Source of the DNA: Salminus brasiliensis
Lineage: Eukaryota; Chordata; Actinopteri; Characiformes; Bryconidae
NCBI RefSeq assembly: GCF_030463535.1
Contig: NC_132878.1
Coordinates: 91,454,007-91,518,006, forward strand
DNA length: 64,000 bases
Reading direction: 5' to 3'
The position numbers were made by a program, and so were the translations under genes. Below the pieces are notes generated by a model. That model made no database searches. It was given only the letters and a program-made list of their open reading frames with translations, and had not been told where the DNA came from. Positions 1-21,189 of this stretch are shown here, piece after piece. Within the stretch, counting starts at the first letter, position 1; every line of letters starts with the position of its first letter.

Positions 1-34
1 CCATTTTCACCTCACTTTAACATTGTCCAGATGT

Positions 35-300
35 AAAAAAAGGTAAAGGTGCATGTATTTATCACTGTACAGCAAAATGTGTCCTCTGCATTTAACCCAT
101 CTGTGGTAGTGAACTAGAGGCAGCGAGTACACACACACCCAGAGCGGTGGGCAGCCAACTCCAGCACCCAGGTAGCAAAGAGGGTAAAGGGCCTTGCTCA
201 AGGGCCCAACAGTGGCAGTTTGCCAAGCCCAGGAATTGAACCCACAACCCTGTTACAGATAGCCCGGTGCTCTTACCACTGAGCCACCACTGTGCTAAGC
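35..300 (-). repeat. tRNA-derived SINE, family A, near full length
   Basis: Read on the minus strand, this has a tRNA-like head (GTGGTGGCTCAGTGGTAAGAG as A-box region, GGGTTCAATTCC as B-box). A body with the phrase GGGCCCTTGAGCAAGGCCC follows, and the tail is CTTTACCTTT-like. The same family recurs near 1449, 1905, 22335, 33970 and 41095, so it is a mobile repeat rather than a tRNA gene. Confidence 0.8.
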
Positions 301-654
301 CTTGAAAGGCTGTCACTAGTGGACTAAGTGGATGTAAACGTAGACGGTAAAATACATGCAGTCAAGACTGTTTAGGTGCTTAAGCATTGGCCTTTGTTTT
401 TAGGCCTGTTTTGGTAATGCCAGATGTTCTTTTGAATGAGAAAACAGCAGAGTTTGAGGTTTACAACATTTTACTTCCAGGTACCGAACTCTCATTATTC
501 AACTATACCAAGTTAAATCCAGTTTTCTATTTTAGGGCACTTTTTATACCATGGTAATTTTGGGCTTTCAGTGGTTTCTTTGAAAAGTGGTACACTGGCA
601 GCACAACAGCCCCAGAGCATTTCGCCACTGTCCAATGAAAAACATGTAGTTTCA

Positions 655-845
655 AAAAGGTGACTTTACAGAAGAAGGCAAAAATGAATGGTCTTCACTT
701 TGAATGGACGTTACTGTAAAATAAGAGTTTCTATTGGTCCACTCATGCAGAATTATTCAAGCAGTGTACAGAGCAGCTACAGGTTCCAAACCATGAAGAA
801 AACTAAAAACCAACAGAAATGGAGATGTTTTTCATTGGACAGCAG
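655..845 (+). repeat. Dispersed repeat, family E (unclassified)
   Basis: About 190 bp similar to segments near 17281, 28190, 48590, 53300 and 55830, and inverted near 37365. Shared landmarks are a 'TTTCTATTGGTCC' stretch, 'GTGTACAGAGCAGCTACAGG', and a downstream 'AATGGAGATG' phrase. No coding potential, and no terminal inverted repeat was recognised. Confidence 0.6.
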
Positions 846-884
846 TGATATGCTACCACGAACACGCCTATGCCTGAGGTGCCT

Positions 885-1030
885 GAGGTGGTTGGTGTGG
901 TGCAACAGATAACACCACTACCTGCCAGTGAGTCCTTGGGCAAGACTCCCAACACTACATTGGCCCACCACTGTAATACTAGTAACCTTGTAAATCACTC
1001 TGGATTAGAGCATCAGCTAAATGCCTAATA
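885..1030 (+). repeat. tRNA-derived SINE, family B, internally deleted
   Basis: It starts with 'GTGGTGCAACAGATAACACC' and ends with the fish SINE/LINE-type tail 'ACTCTGGATTAGAGCATC'. The middle, including the B-box, is missing compared with the copy at 1244. Confidence 0.7.
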
Positions 1031-1243
1031 GTTGGTACATTGTTATCAGGGCTAAATCAAGTCAAATCATTTTGTTAATATTGCTTTTTGCAACCTGATG
1101 TTGTTGAAAGGCTTTATAGAAATCTAGAAATAAGAAAAACAGGAAAGAATTAATTTAAATTAACTTAATTTAAATTATTTTTGACCGCTCTGGTCAAAAC
1201 CCCTTAAAATTACAAATGTACTTTTTGTAAACTACAAATAAGA

Positions 1244-1448
1244 AAGTTGGTGTGGCGCAACAGATAACATCACTACCTGCCAGTGAGCTACCACACCATG
1301 TTGGAGACTGGGGTTTGCTTCCCAGTCTGGGTGACTGTACTGCGCTACACCAATAAGAGTCCTTGGGCAAGACTCCTAACACTACATCGCCCCCCCCCCC
1401 CCCCCCCCCCTCTGTGATACGAGTAACCATGTAAGTCACTCTGGATAA
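1244..1448 (+). repeat. SINE family B copy with an internal poly-C tract
   Basis: Full head ('GGTGTGGCGCAACAGATAAC'), a B-box-like 'CTGGGGTTTGCTTCC' and the tail 'AAGTCACTCTGGATAAG'. A run of about 22 C residues at about 1389-1410 interrupts the body and is probably prone to length change. A truncated family A SINE follows directly. Confidence 0.75.
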
Positions 1449-2275
1449 GGGGCAGTGGTGGCTCAGTAGTTAGAGCGCCAGGCTATCTATAGCAGGGTTG
1501 TGGGTTCAATTCCCGGGGTTGGGCCCTTGAGCAAGGCCCTTTACTCTTTTTCTGGAGTTGGCTGCCCACCGCTCTGTGTGTGTTCTCTACCACAATGGGT
1601 TAAATGCAGAGGACACATTTCAGAGCATCAGCATCAAAAATGTAAATCACATAATTCTTTTTATTACAATTAAAATCAGGGAACTACTTATTAAATCAAA
1701 GGAACATTGAAGTCTCTAACCTTGATACATGATTAGGGGTCCCGTACAGGTCAGAAGAGCTTCAAAATGCTGCTGTAGATGCCCCAACCCAGCAGGCCTG
1801 AAGGGCTTCAGTGTGTGTGTGTGTGTGTGTTTGTGTGCTACACCAATAAGAGTCCTTGGGCAGGACTCCTAACACTACATTGGCCCTCCTCTGTAATATC
1901 GATACAGGGTTGTGGGTTCGATTCCCAGGCTTGGCAAGCTGCTACTGTTGGGCCCTTGAGCAAGGCCCTTTACCCTCTCTGCTCTTGGCTGCTGGAGTTG
2001 GCTGCCCACCGCTCTGTGTGTGTTCTCTACCACAATGGGTTAAATGCAGAGGACACATTTCACTGTGCAGTGACAAATACATCAAAAATGCAGCATCAAA
2101 AATGTAAATCACATAATTCTTTTTATTACAATTAAAATCAGGGAACTACTTATTAAATTTAAGTCTCTAACCTTGATACATGATTAGGGGTCCCGTACGG
2201 GCCAGAAGAGCTTCAAAATGCTGCTGTTATTATAAGATATAGTAGATGCCCCAACCCAGCAGGCCTGAAGGGCTT

Positions 2276-2360
<85 letters not shown>
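1344..2360 (+). repeat. Two-copy tandem duplication upstream of ubqln4
   Basis: The block 1344-1837 (SINE B tail, SINE A, then unique sequence ending in a GT run) is repeated at 1838-2360. Shared landmarks are 494 bp apart at the left edge and 440 bp apart further in, so copy two lost about 54 bp. Both end in 'GGGCTTCAGTGTG' plus a GT run, about 10 repeats in copy one and about 41 in copy two. The SINE A remnants are at about 1449-1622 and 1905-2085. Confidence 0.85.
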
Positions 2361-2368
<8 letters not shown>

Positions 2369-2372
2369 CGCG
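2279..2372. repeat. (GT)41(CG)6 alternating purine-pyrimidine tract
   Basis: About 82 bp of uninterrupted GT/TG runs straight into six CG dinucleotides. The tract is classic Z-DNA-forming sequence and ends about 95 bp upstream of the ubqln4 start codon. Confidence 0.95.
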
Positions 2373-2466
2373 GCGCCGCTAGAGGGCGCTGTGCCGCCCC
2401 GCTCTTGTCGCTGCTCTCGCGGCTCTTCTCGCGGTGACGTGATGAAGTGAAGATAGGAGAGAAAAG
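2361..2466 (+). promoter_or_regulatory. ubqln4: ubqln4 core promoter and 5' UTR
   Basis: CpG-rich and TATA-less. A CTCF-like core, CCGCTAGAGGGCGCT, lies at 2376-2390 and agrees with the vertebrate consensus at all but one position. A CRE-like TGACGTGA lies at 2435-2442. An AAGATGGCGG element at 2464-2473 matches the YY1 consensus and overlaps the start codon, as in many ribosomal and housekeeping promoters. A two-codon upstream frame (ATG AAG TGA) sits at 2442-2450. The start site was not mapped, so its place in the mRNA is uncertain. Confidence 0.6.
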
Positions 2467-13745
<11,279 letters not shown>

Positions 13746-14600
13746 TCGCACCAGGGGGGAGGGGGTTGGGACACGCCAGGGGCCCGGGAGCGAAGCAGAG
13801 GAACGAGACATGAACACAGTCCTTCATCACATAATATCTGACAAGCCCCCCGTTAATAGACTGAATTCCAATTATTTCTTCTCTCTTTTACTCGGTTGAT
13901 CTGAGAATCGTAGGAAATTGGGGTTTTCAAATTCTTTTCCTTAGACCAATAAAGCAGAAATGAGATCACAACAGAATAACCTGAGGCTAACCCCTCTCCT
14001 CTCTTTCGTTTGAGTGCGTCCCCTAATGCTACGGGACAATGCTTCTGTGAACCAAGTGTAGGCGACCATTCCTTATAATTGACACATACTCACTCAAGGC
14101 ACTACTTTCATGGTTTTGGGGAGTAGGGGACATAAACAAAAAAAAAAAAGCAAAATACAAGAGAGATACTCGGACAGAGGAACCTTTTGTCTTTCATGAA
14201 GATGGTCAGTTTACCTAATTTCTCTTTCTCTCCCTATGTCATGCCTGACTAAACCAGTATTTATTGCAAACCATGTAGAAGTTACCTTTTACTCCCTTAC
14301 CACGCCTCTGCGATTCACCGTGCTTCATAAGACGTCCTTCTCGTTTGACATTGTTAATTGAGAATCTAATAGATGATGTTGGGGAATTCCTGTTTGAGCA
14401 TTTCTAACAGCCTCACGCAGATGACCGCTTACTCTTCAGCTATTTAGAGAGGCAATGGATTTTTGAAGGCGAGATTCCAGATATTCAGTCATCTCTTTAG
14501 TCTTCTACCTTTTAGGGGGAGTGTGAATGAATTGCCAGCACTGGCTTGTGGTTGTGGGGTAAAAGGTTGTAACAAGGCATCAATAAAAAAAAAAAAAAGA
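13746..14600 (+). other. ubqln4: ubqln4 3' UTR
   Basis: Sequence directly after the stop codon. AATAAA signals lie at 13948-13953 and 14582-14587; the second is followed by an A-run that is part of the genomic sequence. Either could define the mRNA end. No downstream exon is expected, because the UBA domain is complete. Confidence 0.55.
14582..14587 (+). terminator. ubqln4: Candidate distal poly(A) signal of ubqln4
   Basis: Canonical AATAAA about 840 nt after the stop codon, with T-rich sequence further downstream (about 14870). The proximal alternative is at 13948. Confidence 0.45.
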
Positions 14601-15027
14601 TTTCTCCAGCTTACGAGCAAGGCCGAAAGCAGACAGTTTTGTTTTGACCATATCTTTATGCTTTGACATAGAAGTACTCTAGTGCGTGGAAAGGACTTGC
14701 ATTGTGTACTGGATTACATCATCCTATACAGTTGATCTGGCAGCAGACCCTGGTAACAGCATGAAAGTTGATGCTAGCTTTTCTGTGCACCAATCTCAGT
14801 GCTAACCAACAGCAATCTAATGGAACTAACAGTTGAGTTTTGATGTGAATTAAAATGTGTTCAACTTTGCTTTTTTTTTTTTCCCCTTTTGCTGCACGTT
14901 CATAAACCACTCTCTCATCTTATTTGATTAATTACATTGCAATAATCTGAACTCATACATGAGTTGATATGTCTGGGTTTTTTTTATTTTATTTTAGAAA
15001 ACCAGCACAACTCGGCAGGCCATCAAG

Positions 15028-15364
15028 TAGGGCTGAGCGATATGAAAAAAAATACTATGATATTTTACGATTTATTTTTTTTTCACACGATACACAATAT
15101 TTATCACAATACATGTAAACACAGACTAAAAACATCAGTAATGACACATCCTTAAAAACTGCCATTCAGATACTCTCCCATACAGTTATTTTTATTCAGC
15201 ATCTGCTGCTCTTCATCTAATTAAACCTCAAATCTAATTGTACTGTTTGTAATGAAACCTGCAGCTGATCAGTGTTTATTAAGCACTAACAGTCTCCTCC
15301 ATCTGCCTAGAAAAGCATATTTTTATCACAATATGATAAAATATGGTCATGTTGCCCAGCTCTA
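15028..15364. mobile_element. hAT-like MITE
   Basis: The termini TAGGGCTGAGCGATATG and CATGTTGCCCAGCTCTA are imperfect inverted repeats of a very common fish element type. Flanks CCATCAAG and CCATCTAC are a plausible 8-bp target duplication with two mismatches. It is 337 bp, AT-rich and non-coding. Confidence 0.7.
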
Positions 15365-17170
15365 CCATCTACCAACTCTGTTTTAAACACGATCAAGAAA
15401 GAGTGTGAAGAACACTGTGGTAATGTTTATTGAATAAGCTGTCCCTGCTCGCCTCGTCTGCCCTGATGTCTAAACCTGGGCCATAAGCAGTGGCGTATTC
15501 ACCAATAATAGCAGCCTGGAACACTTCATGCATTGTTCTAGTCATTTACATTTCCTCCACTTTAGTGTCTGGGGCTGCTTTGCACTGGGAGGCCTTTCTG
15601 GACGTTTCATCAGAAGCCACTCGGATGGGCTCATGACGGTTAACCATTTGACCTTCTCGTTAGGTTACATATTAACTTATTGACGACCTACTGGCACTTC
15701 TAAAGTTAAAGGTGGTTCTGAGCATGTTTGTGATTGTGAGTGTGAAGAACCTTTAGATCTTGTGAAGATCTTTTAGAGCTTTAGAAGGTTCTTCAGTCAC
15801 ATCTCTTTTACAGATGTGAACATTGGTCCTCTAGGGCGAGGTCTTCAAACCTGGACCTTTGGTAGCTTTTAATGTGTGACACTACGTGGCCGGTCATTTC
15901 TTCCAGCCAGAACCAAATCCAGGACTGAAAGGTCTGGATGCAAGGTCCAGATTTGAAGAGCTGGGATCTGTGGCTTTGCTCTACTACCCTGTATAGCGTG
16001 TAAAGTGTGTAAAGGGGCACGCTGGCCAAAATGAAACTTGCGCAATCACTAAAATCTGTTGCACACACGTCGGTCTGTATCACAACAGTGCCACAGTGTG
16101 GTCCCTAGATTGAGATTTTCCTGTTTAAAGTCCAGGAAAACGTCCATCTGATGAGGTATCTTGAAGGTAGGCGGAGCCTTTGAATAGCTACAGCTACTAA
16201 GAGGTTGAAAGTAGTGCATAGGGGGTGGTTTGCGGTACTGCTAACAAGCTTAGCCTGTATTTACAACAGTGGATATTCTCGCCATCTTGTCTTTTATAGC
16301 TGTATTTGCATAATGCATGCTGGGTAATTAAAAATGCACAGGAGAAAGATAAGACTGAGGGATACATACAATCCTGAGCTAAGGTTATTAAATAATAAGT
16401 AGTTATAATAGTAGTTGTATGTCCGAATTCTCCTTGAAAAGTAGAGTAGGTCGCTGCAGTAGCGTAAGAAGAGGCTTTAAGAAGTACCAGGACCCTTTAC
16501 CTTTTACACCTGGTTGCTTCATCCGTCTTGAGTATCAGGATTTATATCCGGATAGAAATGCAAGTGTGAACACACCCAAGACTCATTCAACCCAGATACA
16601 AATCCCATCCCTCAAACCACTTCAGGGTCTGATGGCTAATTTGAGCCACATTATAGCAGTGTAAACCCATCTGTCTCTCCAAGACACATTCAACCACCCA
16701 AACACCCTACCCCAAACTGCTGCTCTCCAAGTCTGACTAACCAGAAACTCATTCCACTGCAGAGTGTAAACGCATGTGGCTAAACTCTCATCAGGATACG
16801 ATCCAGAGACCAGTCAAACGCAGTGGCCAGGTGTAAACAGGGTCTTTGCTGAATGGGTCTGCAGTAGTCCTAATGGCTTCATGCATTGATTTCCTTGAGA
16901 TAAGGCCTACTCGCCATTAGCTTAGACCTAATGCTTTGGCTGGATGTGTAAGCTACTGCATGTCTATGAAATGACGCCCTAACCCTCATGTCACTCTTGT
17001 GTATCAGTTTGCAACCTAATTCCTCTGACTGTTGCCCTGTGGCTCATGTCAAGACAGTGCTTATTTAAAGTGTCCATATGCCAAATAACTTTTCTTGCAT
17101 TTTGCAATGAAAGATTTTAATGTGTGTGAAACTTAATGTAGCATTAATGTCCCACTATATAGGGTTCAAA
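15365..17170. other. Intergenic sequence, ubqln4 to lamtor2
   Basis: No supported gene. It contains a short hairpin near 15745-15795 (GATCTTGTGAAGATC) and, at about 16420-16870, sequence with 'GGTGTAAACAGGG'-type phrases that resembles dispersed fish repeat material. Neither was assigned to a family. Confidence 0.4.
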
Positions 17171-17794
17171 TATAGAGATTATTCAGCAAAAACACCCCAG
17201 TTTTAAGGAGCTGTTTTTTGCTATGTCAAAAAAAAAACAACAACAACAACAATGCATCTATGAGCTCAAAATCCTCAAAATCTCTGGCAACATGGAAGTC
17301 AATGTAAAAAGATTTTATACCAAGTCATTTTGGAGCATTTCTATTGGTCAGTTTTGACACAGTGTAAAGAATAATTAACTGATTATCATTATGTCAGAAA
17401 TGGAAAATTAGCAAATAGACATACAGGGTTTTTGAGTAACAGCGAAGCCCCGCCCATTCACTTTAAATCACTTTATTTTTTTTTTTGGAAAAGGTACAAT
17501 ACAGGACAGCCTATTAGAACAAAGCTCATTTATTCCGTTCCTATTTTAATTTGAATATATTTGAGGTGGTAATTTTACAGTAGATGGAAAACCTGTCTAA
17601 CTTTAGTGTAAATTGAGTGTAGAGTATTACTGGAGCATCACTGTCGGTTCACTCATCATGAAATCCTGACAGTTTAAAGAAGAACTGGTGTCAAATGGTG
17701 TCAAAATGTAGAAGAAAAAACGGAGATGCAAGCTTTTGTATGTCAGGTTTAATGAAATGAACAGTAACAGCAGATCAGACTGTTGAATTTTTAT
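17171..17794 (+). repeat. Family E repeat copy and AT-rich flank
   Basis: 'GGAAGTCAATGTAAAAAGAT' and 'GAGCATTTCTATTGGTC' match the family E copies elsewhere. A (CAA)n tract lies near 17235. Confidence 0.5.
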
Positions 17795-17987
17795 ATTAAT
17801 TATGAATATTTTGCTACTAAGGGACAAATAACACCCCCAAAAAATTGGTGGATATGGGCCCTTAAAAAGGAAACCCAAAGAAAACCCAAGAACAAACGTT
17901 TTTAATAGTCGCGTAACCTCAGGGCACACACAGATCAGCTGACTAAGACTGCAACAGAGGCACATGATGGATTGTGGGAATTGTAGT
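17795..17987 (-). repeat. Inverted copy of the 367-bp array unit
   Basis: Its reverse complement aligns with the units at 20326-21060, including the ACTACAATTCCCACAATCC motif, GTCAGCTGATCTGTG, and AAGGGCCCATATCCACCA. It is separated from the array by a different repeat block. Confidence 0.8.
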
Positions 17988-18124
17988 CTAAACTACATAA
18001 GTAATTGTTTCTGTGAAACAACTGTTTTTAAGTGAAAACAGATAATTAACATATGCCCCTTTCTCAGTCACCTAGGCCTGTAATACTAGGCCTATCTCCT
18101 AGATAAGCCTAGTGTGTCAGTGAA

Positions 18125-19775
18125 ACATTTAAATATATATATCAAATATATTAGTATAGTGCTTTTTACAACTGTTGTTGTCACAAGGCAGCTTTACTCA
18201 ATTAGTAATTATTAAAAAGACAAGAAATTAACAAAATAAGAAGACATGGAAATCTAAGACCCTCAGTGAGCAGCCAAAGGTGACAGTAGCAGAGAGAACC
18301 TCCCTCAGAGCTGGAGGAAGAAACCTTGGGAGGAACCAAGACTCAAGGGAGACCCTACACGTCCTCCTCTGATCAGAACTATTTATAAATTATTGATATT
18401 GATATTTATAAATTATTGTCCCCAAACCATCTATACTGTTGTACTGCTCAGGTGTGACAATATTCTTAATCATAATATAATAATCATGGTGTAGCAGAAC
18501 TTAGTATATAACTTAATATAGTCATGGCAGTAATGGTCCGAGTAATGATGGGTAATAATGGTGATATTAATAGTGGCAGATAGTTAAGAGTCCATTTAGG
18601 TTTTAACATGGTCATTAAACAGGTAGCAGTGGTAGGAGGGTGTGCCGCTGGTCTGGCATGGGTGGTGGTGAGGACAGGGCCTGATGGTCGGACTGGTAGG
18701 TGGCAGCTGGTCTGACGCAGGTTGAGGGGACCCCAGCCATCAGCAGGTCGGGCTGGGTGACCATTTACTCGGATAAAGTAAAAAGAGAGAGTTAGTTCTG
18801 AGAGGATTTTATAGAGAGCAGAGATTGTTGAGTGTGTCTGACGACTCCGGCAGGTCTGATTATAACAGCCTAATTAAAAGGAGAGAGCCAGAAGGTAACA
18901 CAGACACGGGAGCACCCTGAAACGCTAGCGTCCATCTGCTCCACCGTCCACAAACCTGAGTGATCGCGTGCAAGCAGCGAGACGACAGCTCCAGCATCTC
19001 AGCGTACTACAATTCCCTGGGTCCGCGAACCCCTGGACCTGCAGCCCTTATCTAAGAAACATTCATTACCAAAAGCTAAACTAAACATATAAGTTTTCAG
19101 CTTAGATTTAAAGATTGAGACTGTGTCTGAGTCCCGAACATTATCTGGAAGGTTATTCCAGAGTTGGGGGGCTTCATAAGAAAAGGCTTTTCCCCCTGCT
19201 AAGGTTTTCTGAATTTTGGGAACTACTAAGAAGCCAGCACCCTGAGAAATTTAACTGGGAGCCAGTGCAGTGCTGATTGACCTGATATGGTCAGGCTGCA
19301 GCATTTTGCACCAGCTGAAGTTTATTGAGGTTCCTGCTGGAACAACCTGACAGTAGTGTGTTACAGTAATCTAGCCTTGAGGTAATAAAAGCGTGTACTA
19401 GCTTTTCTGCGTCTAATCTAGTGATAAGGAGTTTCTTAGTTTGGAGATGTTCCTAAGCTGCATAAAGGCTGTTCTACTAATATTAGCTATATGTTGCTCA
19501 AATGATAAATCTGAGTCGAATATGACACCAAGATTTTTAGCTGCTAAACCAGGAATAATGGAAGCATCAGCCAAGTCTAACATTAAGTCTAATAGTTTAT
19601 TTCTAGAGTCTTTTGGACCTAAAAGGAGAACCTCGGTTTTGTTACTGTTAAGAAGAAGGAAGTTGTGACATCCAGAGTTTTATATCCTTTACACAGTCCT
19701 CCATTTTCCTAAATCTAGATTTATGGTCAGGTTTCTCAGAGTTGTCTTGGGTTCCCCTGTGTTCTCCTACTAGAT
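18125..19775. repeat. High-copy-type dispersed repeat block, unclassified
   Basis: It contains phrases familiar from abundant fish repeats ('AAACCTTGGGAGGAACCAAG', 'GGTTATTCCAGAGTTGGGG', 'TTACAGTAATCTAGCCTTGA'). There is no intact coding frame. An ACTACAATTCCCTGG motif lies at 19006-19020. The superfamily could not be decided by eye. Confidence 0.5.
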
Positions 19776-20160
19776 GGATGGATGGATAGAGGTCTGTGCC
19801 CGTACAAGGCAGCAAAATGCATTGTTAAAAGCAGCATTAGCATCTACCAGAAGATATCCATAAATTATAGCATGACATATCTCTCTCTTTCTCCCTTCCC
19901 ACACTCCATCTCACGTCTCTGTCACGGTCTTAGTCAGCTGATCTGAGTGTACCCTGAGGTTAGGCAACTATCAAAACCCACGTCTGTAAGGTCGAGATGT
20001 TTATCACATTACAGATTAATGCATCTAACTGCAGTTTGTTTTCCTGCATAGCAAAACGTAGCATCTGTAGTCAGATACGTTAATCTGCAGCATAATAAAA
20101 CACAGGTGAGTTGTTGAATATGGGCCCTTTAAAAGAGGACAACAGTAAGACTGGGCCTAT

Positions 20161-21135
20161 ATCTCCTACTACATGACGTACATGTCTTTAAACAGTCTGT
20201 GTTTCAAGTCATCTGCCTTTAATGCCGCTTAACTGATTGAGAAAAGGGCAGGAATGAACTATATGAGCTCATTTAGCCAGAGAAATATCACTAATATTAT
20301 TATTATCTAGTGGTTAATGTATCTGACTACAATTCCCACAATCCATCATGTGCCTCTGTAGCAGTCTTAGTCAGCTGATCTGTGTGTGTCCTGAGTTTAG
20401 GCGACTATTAGCTAAAACCATTTGTTTTGGGGTTTCTTTTGGGTTCCCTTTTCAAGGGCCCATATCCACCAGATTTTTAAGTGTCGTTTGTCCCTTAGTA
20501 GCAAAATAGTCATAATTAATATGTAAAATCTCCTGTTACATGACGTACATGTCTTTAAAAAGTGTGTGTTTCAAGTCATCTGCCTTTAATGCTGCTTAAC
20601 TGATTCAGAGAAGGGCAGGAATGAACTATATGAGCTCATTTAGCCAGAGAAATATCACTATTATTATTATTATCTAGTGGTTAATGTATCTGACTACAAT
20701 TCCCACAATCCCCCTCGTGCCTCTGTAGCAGTCTTAGTCAGCTGATCTGTGTGTGTCCTGAGTTTAGGCGACTATTAGCTAAAACCATTTGTTTTGGGGT
20801 TTCTTTTGGGTTCCCTTTTTAAGGGCCCATATCCACCAGATTTTTGGGTGTCGTTTGTCCCTTTGTAGCAATATAGTCATAATTAATATGTAAAATCTCC
20901 TGTTACATGACGTACATGTCTTTAAAAAGTCTGTGTTTCAAGTCATCTGCCTTTAATGATGCTTAATTAACTGAGACAATGGCAGGAATGAACTATATGA
21001 GCTCATTTAGCCAGAGAAATATCACTATTATTATTATTAGCTTGCGGTTAATGTGTCTGACTACAATTCCCACAATCCCCCTCGTGCCTCCGTTGAGGAA
21101 GTTGTAGTCAGCTGATCTGTGCGTAGGTTAAGGCT
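20161..21135 (+). repeat. 367-bp tandem array ending at the lamtor2 promoter
   Basis: The landmark ATCTCCTGTTACATGACGTA starts at 20161, 20529 and 20895. The motif ACTACAATTCCCACAATCC starts at 20326, 20693 and 21060, exactly 367 bp apart each time. Units are highly similar; the last diverges after GTCAGCTGATCTGTG near 21125, about 60 bp before the lamtor2 start codon. Confidence 0.9.
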
Positions 21136-21189
21136 AACTAAAAATTCAGATTTCTGGAGCAGTTTGGGGTATTTGTTGGTTTTCTCGCC
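21060..21189 (+). promoter_or_regulatory. lamtor2: lamtor2 proximal promoter with ZNF143/THAP11-like motif
   Basis: ACTACAATTCCCACAATCC at 21060-21078 resembles the THAP11/ZNF143 (SBS) promoter motif ACTACAATTCCCAGMATGC. No TATA box is visible. The start codon 112 bp downstream has G at -3. The transcription start is not mapped. Confidence 0.5.

Noticed and set aside
20161-21135. Regular spaced repeats considered as a CRISPR-like array
   Set aside because: Units of 367 bp without short repeat/unique spacer alternation, in a vertebrate genome.
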